DNA of 64,000 bases, taken from JAHIKV01 sp965195225. GTDB taxonomy: Bacteria; Planctomycetota; Planctomycetia; Pirellulales; Thermoguttaceae. The notes under the pieces were generated by a model. That model was not told where the DNA came from, searched no databases, and saw only the letters and a list, made by a program, of their open reading frames with translations. Below are positions 25,706 through 34,142 of this stretch, in pieces; within the stretch, counting starts at the first letter, position 1; the number at the start of each line of letters is the position of its first letter. The stretch is taken from the NCBI GenBank assembly GCA_965195225.1, contig CBDAFL010000082.1, positions 30,222 to 94,221 of the forward strand, written 5' to 3'. The position numbers and the translations under genes were made by a program.

Positions 25706-26941
25706 ATGATTGCATCCGAAGTTGCAGCCACACTCAACCCGCAGAATGCCGCGGAGCGTGCCCAAGAGTACATCAAGACGATCGAACCCTATCCCAATCG
25801 TTTCCGCGGCCGAGGGATTGTCACTTGCGCCGGCGGCTTGAAATACAATCCTTCCGCCTGGGTGCTGATAAAAATGTTGCGCAAGCTCGGCTGCCAATTG
25901 CCCATTCAGGTCTGGCACTTGGGCCGGGAAGAGCGGGACGAGGCGTGGACTTCGTTAGTCAAACCGTTTGATGTGGAGTGCATTGACGCCCATGAGATTC
26001 GCAAGCAGCATCCGCATCCAAGGTTGGGCGGCTGGGAGAGCAAGCCTTACGCCATTCTGCACTCTCCCTTTGAAGAAGTCCTCTTTTTAGATGCCGACAA
26101 CGTGCCGGTCCACGATCCGACCTACCTGTTCGACGATCCACGCTATCGAGCCACCGGCGCCGCCTTTTGGCCCGACGGTGGCCGGACGCCGCCTGGCAGC
26201 GACCGATGGCGTATCTTTGGCGTTGAATATCGCGACGAGCCGGATCAGGAAAGTGGCCAAGTGCTCATCAACAAGAAGCTCTGCTGGTCGCCGCTGAACC
26301 TCTGCAATTGGTACAACGAACATTCCGACTTCTTCTACCGGTTCATCTATGGCGACAAGGACACTTTTTGCTTCGCCTGGCGCCGGCTCGACCAGCAATA
26401 CGCAATGCCGAACCGAGGCACTCGATATCTCCCATACACGATATGCCAGCACGATTTTGAGGGCCGTCGTCTCTTTCAGCACCGCTGCGGGGCCAAGTGG
26501 TTGCTAGGTCGCAATAGACACATCGAGGATTTTGAGTTGGAAGATGATTGTCTGCAATTCCTGCGCGAACTGCAAAACGCGTGGAATCCAATGCCGCTTC
26601 TCACAAGACACTTGGCCGTCGGCGACCGGCGGCACATGGGTAAATTGGTCGGACGCCGATTTAAGGTTGTCTGTTCTGATTTTGAGGACACCTCGCTGAT
26701 TCTACAGGATAATGGGCTATTTGTTGAAGGGCGCAGCGGCACCGTTTATTTCTGGTGGATCAAAGACGAGACATTATTCATTGCCACTGTGGGTGGTCGT
26801 CCGGCAGTGCGTCTCGAACGCCGGCCTGGAGGTTCTTGGATAGGCAATGGCATTCGCAATCCAGAGCTTACCGTTCGACTCATTCCATCCCCTCACGGCG
26901 TATCGCGGCACGGTAGCTCCCGATCCTTGATTGCCGGTTGA
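25706..26941 (+). CDS. Putative mannosyltransferase-like glycosyltransferase (MNN1-like), copy 1
   Basis: 411 residues from ATG 25706, the same position as in the paralogue at 34143 (AAGGAACTCCG precedes both). GIVTCAGGLKYNPSAWVLIK begins a GT-A fold. EEVLFLDADNVPVHDPTYLF carries the DxD-type metal site, and KDTFCFAWRRLD and ICQHDFEGRRLFQHRCGAKW are also conserved. This pattern fits the alpha-mannosyltransferase (MNN1/GT71-like) superfamily. The C-terminal third (from about residue 300) differs from the paralogue and may set acceptor specificity. Cytoplasmic, no signal. Probably co-expressed with the preceding GT gene. Confidence 0.7.
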   Translation: MIASEVAATLNPQNAAERAQEYIKTIEPYPNRFRGRGIVTCAGGLKYNPSAWVLIKMLRKLGCQLPIQVWHLGREERDEAWTSLVKPFDVECIDAHEIRKQHPHPRLGGWESKPYAILHSPFEEVLFLDADNVPVHDPTYLFDDPRYRATGAAFWPDGGRTPPGSDRWRIFGVEYRDEPDQESGQVLINKKLCWSPLNLCNWYNEHSDFFYRFIYGDKDTFCFAWRRLDQQYAMPNRGTRYLPYTICQHDFEGRRLFQHRCGAKWLLGRNRHIEDFELEDDCLQFLRELQNAWNPMPLLTRHLAVGDRRHMGKLVGRRFKVVCSDFEDTSLILQDNGLFVEGRSGTVYFWWIKDETLFIATVGGRPAVRLERRPGGSWIGNGIRNPELTVRLIPSPHGVSRHGSSRSLIAG

Positions 26942-26966
26942 CAGCGGAGATTTCCATGTTTCTAAA
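26938..26966 (+). promoter_or_regulatory. Possible promoter before the 541-aa gene
   Basis: TTGACA (26938-26943, overlapping the previous stop), a 17-bp spacer and TCTAAA (26961-26966). A small GC hairpin CGCGCG-ttacgag-CGCGCG (about 27024-27042) lies between it and the start. Confidence 0.35.
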
Positions 26967-27073
26967 TCGCGAGCTGAGGACTCCGGTCCGAATCTCGCAA
27001 TAACACCCCCAAAAAACCAGACTGCGCGCGTTACGAGCGCGCGGCATATCGACAGAACCTGGAGGGCTGACCA

Positions 27074-28699
27074 ATGAGTACCGATATCCTTTCGTTGTGG
27101 GATCTGCTTGACGAGTACGCCATGAGCGATGGCGGCTCGTCTTCCAGCAGTTCGCCGTCAAGCGTCAATCTGATCATCTACAACGGGTTGGCCGGATGTT
27201 CCGGCGGCCAGAAAATCTCCGAGGAGGATGAAGAGACCATTGGAGCGGTGACCGTGGCCAACCTGAACGACACCGACGGAGACGGTACAGAAAACGGTCA
27301 AATCGACAGGGACGACCAGAGCGTCTCAATCTCCGGAGACCATCCTCCCGGGCGAAACGAAGTGGACCTGATGCAACTTGTGCTCAAGAAGCCCGATCCG
27401 GACAAAGGCGGCAACGTCACTTTGAGACTCGTCTCGGGAAACGTCAAGCTATGGACGGATCCGACCAAGGAGACGGAAGTCACCTTGAACGGCGGCGCGG
27501 TCCAGTATCCGACCAGCGAACTGGACAAGACGCTCTGGATCGAGGCCCTATCGGCCAGCGCCAGTCTCCGCGACATTGTTTTGCAACTGGAGTACCAGGG
27601 CCGCATCGACACGGTGAAGGCAACCGCCGTATGGGTCACGAAGACTGCCCGATCCCCCTGGCACATCAGACAAGCCGCCGACGGCTTCCCCAACAATCCG
27701 GTGCCGGGACCAGGCAATGACCTGCCCGACTTGACCGAGCAAGATTTGATCGATTACATCAATAAGAGCTATGAGAACGGCGAATGGGCTGGGTACAGAG
27801 CCGCCGACGGATCGCGCTACGGCTTCGGTACGATGCAAGAGGAGAATGGCGGTGGTGACGACGAGATGATCGGCGGTCGAATTCTCTACGAATTCAAAAT
27901 TGCGCCGCCCGGAGCTGAAGAGCTAGACGTGGTGTTCGATGTGACGCGGCAGGTACAATATCGAGACTACTGTATATTCAATGGATCGGGTACACTTACC
28001 CCTTGCGGAAGTGATGAATTCCCGTGGTTGAGAAGCCCAGTAGACGATAATGAGTTGCCCAATGACGACGCATATGCCGATGGCGAACAGAACACGCCGG
28101 TCAATCGGCATCTTTATTCGTACGATGCGCCTGGCACCAGTATTCAGGCAGAAACCAATGCGTTCTACATAAGACGAAATACGTTCAAAGAGTGGGTTCG
28201 GGTCCAGGTCAACAACGCGAGCTTTCCGGCCTGGCCGAACTCGCAAGAGCAGGTCCGTGGCTCCCGCGCGTCCCCCAAGTACGATTGGCACTTAATTCAC
28301 TATCTCAAGCGAGATTCGTCCGGGAAGTGGGTTGAAGACAACGCCAACCCATCATATAATACACCGGTTTTCAGCGGGACTGGCAATGGGACCATCAACG
28401 TCACGCTCTTGGCGAACGCGATCACGGAAGGTTTCACCGCGACCTATAGCCTGGCTGACTTGAAGTGGACACTAGACGGGACTTCAAGTGATCCGGTGAC
28501 CGACACACAGGACCCGGCTCCCGAAGATACGGAGTGGACACTGACGGTCGCCGGCAAGATCACCGTTGTAATTACCCAGGGGGCCACCGCCTTTGCCAAC
28601 GGTGACGAGTTCAAATTCAGCGTGTTTAAGAGTACGGCCACCGGCGGCAAGGAAAATGAAATAGACGAGGGCTACATCGACGTAACGGATGGGCCCTGA
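27074..28699 (+). CDS. Unknown 541-aa protein with acidic Ca-binding-like motif
   Basis: ATG 27074 is preceded by GGAGG. There is no signal peptide. After a Ser-rich stretch near residue 25 comes NLNDTDGDGTENGQIDRDDQ, which resembles a dockerin/thrombospondin-type calcium loop. The middle is beta-rich, and the C-terminal ~100 residues (SLADLKWTLDGTSSDPV to EIDEGYIDVTDGP) form a unit that recurs, truncated, at 29530-29820, 30640-30693, 31508-31562 and 33935-34020. No family recognised. It is followed after 36 bp by the first member of a tandemly repeated gene family, so its 3' end was part of the amplified unit. Confidence 0.6.
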   Translation: MSTDILSLWDLLDEYAMSDGGSSSSSSPSSVNLIIYNGLAGCSGGQKISEEDEETIGAVTVANLNDTDGDGTENGQIDRDDQSVSISGDHPPGRNEVDLMQLVLKKPDPDKGGNVTLRLVSGNVKLWTDPTKETEVTLNGGAVQYPTSELDKTLWIEALSASASLRDIVLQLEYQGRIDTVKATAVWVTKTARSPWHIRQAADGFPNNPVPGPGNDLPDLTEQDLIDYINKSYENGEWAGYRAADGSRYGFGTMQEENGGGDDEMIGGRILYEFKIAPPGAEELDVVFDVTRQVQYRDYCIFNGSGTLTPCGSDEFPWLRSPVDDNELPNDDAYADGEQNTPVNRHLYSYDAPGTSIQAETNAFYIRRNTFKEWVRVQVNNASFPAWPNSQEQVRGSRASPKYDWHLIHYLKRDSSGKWVEDNANPSYNTPVFSGTGNGTINVTLLANAITEGFTATYSLADLKWTLDGTSSDPVTDTQDPAPEDTEWTLTVAGKITVVITQGATAFANGDEFKFSVFKSTATGGKENEIDEGYIDVTDGP

Positions 28700-28735
28700 T
28701 TCCTTCCACCTCAACCACTAACGGAGGTAACGAAA

Positions 28736-29488
28736 ATGGCGCGATCAGAAGCGAGTTGCGGAATTTCAGGGCCCCTGACTGCTGCTGCGGCCGTCTGCCT
28801 GGGCGTGGGAGTTGTTGCCCTTGGCTCGATCGTTTGTCGGGCCGAGCCCGCACCCTTGGAGAATTCAAAGAAAATCGAAACGCCCGCGGCAAACGCTACA
28901 AACGCTAGGAAAACGGGCCCCCGGCAAGCCCGGGGACAGTCAAAAAGCTCGAACAGACCTTTTCAAGAGGAGGAAACGATGAACGTGGCTTTAAGTGAAA
29001 TCAGCCGCATCGACCCTGCCGACCCCGCCAGTTGGAAAGCGGGCGTGGCCGCGGCGAGCCGAAATCTCGACAGCGTGGTCAACGCCCTCGTCTCGATCGC
29101 AAAAGACGAAAAGCGATCAGATGAGGACCGCAGAAACGCGATCTTTCTCCTTGGGGACATAGAGACCAAGGAGAGCCTGTCGTTTCTGATCGATAACATC
29201 GGCTTGAACCTGCGGCTTCGGTTGGAGAGTGGCGATGAGGACAGGCTCAAGGGAAAGCCCTGTCAGTATGCGATGTTCATGGGTGGAAGCTGGAAGACGG
29301 CCCAGGCGATTATGGCCTCGTTGGACGGGGCGAAGTCCAAACCTGAAATCCGCCGGCTGGGCTTGGTCCTTCGCGCGCTTCTAGGCAAGAGGTTCGCCCG
29401 GGCCGTGGTCGACGCGGAGCTTTCGCAGGTCAGATACCCCACTCCCCAGCGGAAGAAGAATCTCGAGGGGGTTAGACCTTATTTGTAG
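28736..29488 (+). CDS. Exported alpha-helical (HEAT-like) protein, family copy 1
   Basis: 250 residues. ATG 28736 has GGAGG upstream and encodes a signal peptide (AAAAVCLGVGVVALGSIVCR-AE). A Pro/Thr/Lys-rich linker follows, then RIDPADPASWKAGVAAASRN and DEKRSDEDRRNAIFLLGDIE. This last part is a HEAT-like helical repeat of the kind used for binding. Inside the gene, at 28979, a second ATG follows AAGAGGAGGAAACG, a near-perfect ribosome site in frame, which would give a 169-residue product without signal peptide. The C-terminus lacks the AVG-(A/P)E tail of copies 2 and 3. Function unknown. Confidence 0.65.
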   Translation: MARSEASCGISGPLTAAAAVCLGVGVVALGSIVCRAEPAPLENSKKIETPAANATNARKTGPRQARGQSKSSNRPFQEEETMNVALSEISRIDPADPASWKAGVAAASRNLDSVVNALVSIAKDEKRSDEDRRNAIFLLGDIETKESLSFLIDNIGLNLRLRLESGDEDRLKGKPCQYAMFMGGSWKTAQAIMASLDGAKSKPEIRRLGLVLRALLGKRFARAVVDAELSQVRYPTPQRKKNLEGVRPYL

Positions 29489-29529
29489 CCGCCGCTACTT
29501 GATATGACAGTTGCCGTCCAAAATTACAC

Positions 29530-29820
29530 GTGGGCGACGATATTGAGGGTGGAACCAATGCGTTCTATAGCCTGGCCGACTTGAAGTGGACGCTTGACGG
29601 CACATCGAGCGACCCGGTGAGCGACCAGAAGCAGAGCGCTCCTCAGGGAACCCAGTGGACGCTGACGGTCGCCGGCAAGATCACCGTCGTTATTACCCAG
29701 GGGTCCACCGCCTTCGCCAATGGCGACGAGTTCAAGTTCAGCGTATTTAAGAGCACGGTCGCCGCCGGCAAGCAAAACGAGATCGACGAGGGCTACATCG
29801 ACGTAACGGATGAGCCGTGA
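29530..29820 (+). pseudogene. Duplicated C-terminal fragment of the 541-aa protein
   Basis: 96 codons ending SLADLKWTLDGTSSDPV ... DEGYIDVTDEP, about 85% alike to the end of the 27074-28699 product. It has no signal, promoter or ribosome site of its own. It is a by-product of the tandem duplication that created the three downstream family genes. Confidence 0.65.
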
Positions 29821-29856
29821 TTCCTTTCACACTAACCGGTAAGGGAGGTCGCGAAA

Positions 29857-30636
29857 ATGGTTCGATCAAAAGCAAGTTGCAGAATTTCAGGGCACCTGGC
29901 CGCTACGGCGGCCGTCTGCCTGACCCTTGTTGCCCTTGGCTCGATCGTTTGTCGGGCCGAGCCCGCACCCGTGGAGAATTCGAAGAAAACCGAAACGCCC
30001 GCTACGAATGCTGGGAAAACGGGTCCCCGGCAAGCCCGGGGACAGTCAAAAAGTTCAAACAGACCTTTTCAAAAGGAGGAAACGATGAACGTGGCCTTAA
30101 GTGAAAGTGAAATCGGCCGCATTGATCCTGCTAATCCGGCTACCTTGGAAGCGGGCGTGGCAGCGGCCCGCCGGAACCTGGATGAACTGGTCCGGACTCT
30201 AATTTCCATTGCCAAGGACGAAAAACGCTCTGAGGAAGACCGCAGAAACGCAATCTTTCTCCTCGGAGACATGGAGACTAAGGAGAGCATGGCGTTTCTG
30301 ATAGACAACATCGGCTTGGATATGCCGCTCAAGATTGTGAGGGGCGATGGGGACATGGTCAAGGGAAAGCCCTGTGAACATTCAATGCGTAGGAGTGGAA
30401 GCTGGAAGACGGCCCAGGCGGTTCTGGCCTCGTTGGACGGGGCGAAGTCCAACCCTAAACTCAGCCGGCTGGGCCGGGTCCTTCGCACACATCTGGGCAG
30501 GAGGTTCGCCCGGGCCGTGATCGACGAGGAGCTTTCGCAGGCCAAATATCTCACTCCCCAGCGGAGGAAGAATCTGGAAGCGATCAGGCCCTACGCCGTC
30601 GGGGCCGAGCAGCCGCGGCAGTTGCGGAAGCCCTAG
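29857..30636 (+). CDS. Exported alpha-helical (HEAT-like) protein, family copy 2
   Basis: 259 residues. GGGAGGTCGCGAAA precedes ATG 29857. Signal peptide (AATAAVCLTLVALGSIVCR-AE), linker, then the conserved helical domain with ESEIGRIDPANPATLEAGVA, DEKRSEEDRRNAIFLLGDME and a C-terminal YLTPQRRKNLEAIRPYAVGA. The internal site AAAAGGAGGAAACG-ATG at 30085 is retained. More diverged from copy 1 in the ligand-facing middle (DMPLKIVRGDGDMVKGK) than in the signal and linker. Unknown role; duplicated with its 5' spacer. Confidence 0.65.
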   Translation: MVRSKASCRISGHLAATAAVCLTLVALGSIVCRAEPAPVENSKKTETPATNAGKTGPRQARGQSKSSNRPFQKEETMNVALSESEIGRIDPANPATLEAGVAAARRNLDELVRTLISIAKDEKRSEEDRRNAIFLLGDMETKESMAFLIDNIGLDMPLKIVRGDGDMVKGKPCEHSMRRSGSWKTAQAVLASLDGAKSNPKLSRLGRVLRTHLGRRFARAVIDEELSQAKYLTPQRRKNLEAIRPYAVGAEQPRQLRKP

Positions 30637-30730
30637 CGGCGGCAAGCAAAATGAAATCGACGAAGGCTACATCAACGTAAAGGATGGGCCGTGATTCCTT
30701 TCACACTAACCGTCAAGGGAGGTCGCGAAA

Positions 30731-31504
30731 ATGGTTCGATCAAAAGCAAGTTCCAGAATTTCAGGGCATCTGGCCACAGCGGCGGCCGTCTGCCTGACCC
30801 TTGTTGCCCTTGGCTCGATCGTTTGTCGGGCCGAGTCCGCACCCGCGGAGAATTCGAAGAAGACCGAAACGCCCGCGGCGGACGTTGGGAAAGTGGGCCC
30901 CCGACAAGCCAGGGGACAGTCAAAAAGATCGAACAGACCTTTTCAAGAGGAGAAAACGATGAACGTGGCTTTAAGTGAAAGTGAACTCGGCCGCATCGAC
31001 CCTGCTAATCCGGATACCTGGGAAGCGAGTGTGGCCGCGGCGCGCCGAAATCTCGACAGCGTAGTCAACGCCCTCATCTCGATCGCAAAAGACGAAAAGC
31101 GATCAGATGAGGACCGCAGAAACGCGATCTTTCTCCTCGGGGGTATGGAGACCAAGGAGAGCCTGGCGTTTCTGATCGACAACATCGGATTGTACCTGCC
31201 GCTCAGGTGGGTGAAGGGCGATGAGGACATGCTCAAGGGAAAACCTTGTCAGTATGCGATGTTCATGGGAGGAAGCTGGAAGACGGCCCAGGCGATTATG
31301 ACCTCGTTGGACAAGGAAAAGTCCAAACCTGAACTGGGCCGGCTGGGCTTTATCCTTCGCACAAAACTGGGCAGCAAGTTCGCCCGGGCCGTGATCGACG
31401 AAGAGCTTTCGCGATACCTCACTCCTCAGCGAAAGAAAAACCTTGAGGTAATCAGGCCTTACGCCGTCGGGCCCGAGCCGAAGCGGCAGTTGCGGAAGCC
31501 CTAG
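30731..31504 (+). CDS. Exported alpha-helical (HEAT-like) protein, family copy 3
   Basis: 257 residues from ATG 30731 with GGGAGGTCGCGAAA upstream. Same build as copies 1 and 2: signal peptide, linker, helical domain (DEKRSDEDRRNAIFLLGGME, KESLAFLIDNIGLYLPLRW) and tail YLTPQRKKNLEVIRPYAVGP. The internal start at 30959 follows AAGAGGAGAAAACG, slightly weaker than in the other copies. Three paralogues in a row suggest selection for dosage or diversification. Confidence 0.65.
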   Translation: MVRSKASSRISGHLATAAAVCLTLVALGSIVCRAESAPAENSKKTETPAADVGKVGPRQARGQSKRSNRPFQEEKTMNVALSESELGRIDPANPDTWEASVAAARRNLDSVVNALISIAKDEKRSDEDRRNAIFLLGGMETKESLAFLIDNIGLYLPLRWVKGDEDMLKGKPCQYAMFMGGSWKTAQAIMTSLDKEKSKPELGRLGFILRTKLGSKFARAVIDEELSRYLTPQRKKNLEVIRPYAVGPEPKRQLRKP

Positions 31505-31598
31505 CGCCGGCAAGCAAAATGAAATCGACGAGGGCTACATCGACGTAACGGATGGGCCCTGATTCCTTTCACACTAACCGTCAAGGGAAGTCGCGAAA

Positions 31599-31715
31599 AT
31601 GGTTCGATCAGAAGCGAGTTGCAAAATTTCATGGTCCCTGCGGCACTCTGGAGTCGGCCAGTTAGGGGCCGGAGACTCGTGCCAAGTGATGATGGCTGAG
31701 CGAGAGGGAAACTGA
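31599..31715 (+). pseudogene. Truncated fourth copy of the exported family
   Basis: ATG 31599 with the same upstream spacer, then MVRSEASCKIS as in the other copies. Homology breaks after about 12 codons and a stop follows at 31713. It marks the right end of the tandem array. The gap to 31811 holds nothing else recognisable. Confidence 0.6.
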
Positions 31716-31810
31716 GTTAGTTGGCCAAACCAATCCAAGGTAGACTGTTCAGCCCCGGTGGCCACGCGCCGTGGAGATGCACCACAAGGCCGCGGCGGCT
31801 CGGCACGGTA

Positions 31811-33058
31811 TCACTTTGCATGTACGACAACGTCGTGCTTGGGTGAAGGTTTATCCCCGTTCACTGCTCTAACGAGCTTTGTGAAATCGTTCACCCAAAC
31901 CGTATGCACACCACGGTCGGTCAATAGGTCCAGCTTCAATCGGTCCACCGAACCGTTTGAAGCCGGTTCTTTTATTCGGAACTTTGCCTTAATCGTTGTG
32001 CCCTCTTTGGGAATTCTCTCCATCCGCCATGGGCCCAGCGAACCGACTTGGTCGCTCAGCCGGTACACCGACAACGGGACCGTGCCGCCTTTCCGGTCAA
32101 TCGCAGTCAACTGGCCGGACCAAGTCGTCTGTTGACCTTGACCGCACTGAGCTAGTCGGCGTTTAGGGTGACCTGCGGGCTGAACGTTCAATGAAAGCAG
32201 GTACCAGCCATCATCTTCCTTATCAACCTTTGCCCGGGTGGCCTTCAATCCACCCTCAACGTCCCACGCCACTTGCATACGGTCAGTCGGCTGCTGCACC
32301 ACAGCCTCTGCTCTGGCAACATCCAGCGGGAGCCATCGGCAAGCGTGCTGCCATTGCTTGTCCTGCCATTGCCGTGCAGAAACCGCCAGTTCGTGCCCAC
32401 CTTCTTCCAGCCCATCGGCAACCAACAGCACCATCGGAAAGCTTTCACCCGGTTCGATTCGCACCTGACCTCCCCTGTTAAGGTTTGTGTAGCCACCCCA
32501 CGCATACTTGACCAGACATTGACCCATCTGTGTAAGTCTCTCACGGGGAAATAGCTGCCCCCGCGTGTAGCCTTTGCAAAAAAATGACGGTCCATCATCG
32601 TCCATCGTGCGTTGACTGTACAAACGGATCATGACGCAAGAAGATTCCACGTGGATCGTCTTCTTGCCACGATTGTGAAGGTAGCACACGAGCTGAAACG
32701 GCGTGCTTGCCATGAGTCTCCTGGGGCGGGTTGTGATCTGAACATCCAGGTCGCGCAGTTCTTCAGGCAACGGCGCGAGGCTCTCGATTTCGTAGAGATA
32801 GGCGGGCCCCGGATTCACGCGCTGCTCGGCACGTTTGATTCGGACCTCGACTGGCTTGCCCTCGTACTGCTTGAGCGTCTCGTGCAGTTCCGGCGCCACG
32901 ACAAAATGACTGAAATGCCCCACGCCCCAGCGGTCCTGCCGATACACGCCCCGGAAAGTGCCTGCGGTCGGTAGGATCTCTGCGCATACAAACCCCATAA
33001 CCCCAAGCGAAATCGCAACCGCCAAAGCCCCAACGCCCCAACCAGATGATCTGAACAT
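31811..33058 (-). CDS. Exported protein of unknown function
   Basis: 415 residues from ATG 33058, chosen because AAGGAGG lies nine bases upstream; the open frame to 33124 adds an unlikely extension. Signal peptide core VGALAVAISLGVMGFVCAEI. The rest is beta-rich, with features of Ig-like folds: QITTRPRRLMASTPFQLVCY, LHNRGKKTIHVESSCVMIRL and RGGQVRIEPGESFPMVLLVA. These resemble extracellular beta-sandwich domains in planctomycete secreted proteins. No catalytic motif. Opposite in orientation to its neighbours and apparently monocistronic. Confidence 0.65.
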   Translation of the reverse strand: MFRSSGWGVGALAVAISLGVMGFVCAEILPTAGTFRGVYRQDRWGVGHFSHFVVAPELHETLKQYEGKPVEVRIKRAEQRVNPGPAYLYEIESLAPLPEELRDLDVQITTRPRRLMASTPFQLVCYLHNRGKKTIHVESSCVMIRLYSQRTMDDDGPSFFCKGYTRGQLFPRERLTQMGQCLVKYAWGGYTNLNRGGQVRIEPGESFPMVLLVADGLEEGGHELAVSARQWQDKQWQHACRWLPLDVARAEAVVQQPTDRMQVAWDVEGGLKATRAKVDKEDDGWYLLSLNVQPAGHPKRRLAQCGQGQQTTWSGQLTAIDRKGGTVPLSVYRLSDQVGSLGPWRMERIPKEGTTIKAKFRIKEPASNGSVDRLKLDLLTDRGVHTVWVNDFTKLVRAVNGDKPSPKHDVVVHAK

Positions 33059-33440
33059 CTTAACACAGCCTCCTTCTGCAACCAAACGCCGGGCAAGCCC
33101 GGCGGCTAAACGGTATTCCTGCAATTGACTCCGTCAAACATCCGCGCATGGTGCGCAGAAGTCACAACGTAAGAATTTGAGTCCGCTCTGGAGAAGTCCT
33201 GATGTTTGGGTACGCATTCAGCGAACCCGCCTTGCGCCCTCTGGGAGCACGGGAGCTATTGTCTTCCTTGCGCATCCTGTTGACACAGTCTACATTCACC
33301 GTTCTGACTACAACAAGTGGGATCGTCGTTCTAGCGCTTATTCAGGCGGGTTAGATGAATCTCTGGATGTTTGGCCAACGCACATGGTGGCTTTCAGGGA
33401 GGATAGGCGTTCCACCGATACGGGACATACCTACGTAGTT

Positions 33441-33773
33441 TTAGGAGCAAGCCAAGGTATCTGTCAACCTGGAAATGTGAGATCGACACAACCCGAATGG
33501 GGAAAGAGGGGACAAAAAGGGGTCTTTTCTGTCGACAGCATGGAAGGGAAACAGTAGTTTCTGGAACATGCCACGACGATTGCGAGTTTCCAGCGGAGGA
33601 TATAGATCGCCCGCGGCAACGTCGTACGCCGGCTCGGCTACTGTAAAGAATGGTGTACGCAACAAGTGCCCGCCACCCACTGGAAAATAACTCATAGTGA
33701 TACGCACTTCCAAAAGACCTTGGGCAGTCGGGGCGTCCCAATCGAACTGCCCAACATCTACCATATTCGACAC
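33441..33773 (-). pseudogene. Unrecognised protein fragment
   Basis: Minus-strand frame with MVDVGQFDWDAPTAQGLLEV and RITMSYFPVGGGHLL, whose composition looks coding for about 70 residues before it becomes unstructured. No start signal or domain. It lies in a 1-kb stretch (33060-34140) that is otherwise a patchwork of remnants, including AAAAAGGGGTCTTTTCTGTC at 33514 resembling the repeat near 49.1 kb. Confidence 0.3.
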
Positions 33774-33871
33774 CGAAGAGGTCTGTCTGACGTGAGACTC
33801 AGGTCATGAGCGAACGAAAGGGCCGATGGGACATGTATGCTTCAGTCGAGTGGACATTTTGGAAAGATGGC

Positions 33872-34127
33872 CCAATAGCTGATATTGAATTGTCTTGAAC
33901 AACTGTTAGGATCGAACGTGTAAGCTGAAGCTCCAGAAGCAGAGCGCTCCCCAGGGAACCCAGTGGACGCTGACGGTAGCCGGCAAGATCACCGTTGTGA
34001 TTACCCAGGGGGCCACTGCCTGCGATAGATTCCGCAAGACATAAGGGTATCTACGGGGCCTGATCTCGCGACCAGGTATCCATAAGAGCCCGTCGTCGGA
34101 AGCGATTTCGGCGGCGGGCATTTTTTT
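33872..34127 (+). promoter_or_regulatory. Chimeric promoter/leader before glycosyltransferase copy 2
   Basis: GATGGCCCAATAGC (33867-33880), TTGAAT (33885-33890), a 16-bp spacer and TAGGAT (33907-33912). The module is then split by an ~85-bp remnant of the 541-aa gene (33935-34020). It resumes at TAGATT (34026-34031), GGTATC (34046), CCTG-loop-CAGG, the hairpin GCCCGTCGTCGGAA/TTTCGGCGGCGGGC and seven Ts (34121-34127). The start codon follows 15 bp later. Confidence 0.6.
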
Positions 34128-34142
34128 CAGCGAGGAACTCCG

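Larger units (their letters stand above)
28640..31715 (+). repeat. Tandem amplification: three genes plus a truncated fourth
   Basis: The junction (end of the 541-aa gene, GGGCC[C/G]TGATTCCTTTC-type spacer, GGAGGT, ATG) occurs at about 28650, 29770, 30640 and 31508. Each copy is followed by a member of the same exported-protein family; the fourth is cut after some 15 codons. Unit length is about 0.9-1.1 kb. Copies differ by point changes and small indels. Confidence 0.8.

Noticed and set aside
33177..33557. 126-codon plus-strand ORF
   Set aside because: No ribosome site, no domain, and crosses repeat-like debris; the composition is not convincing.
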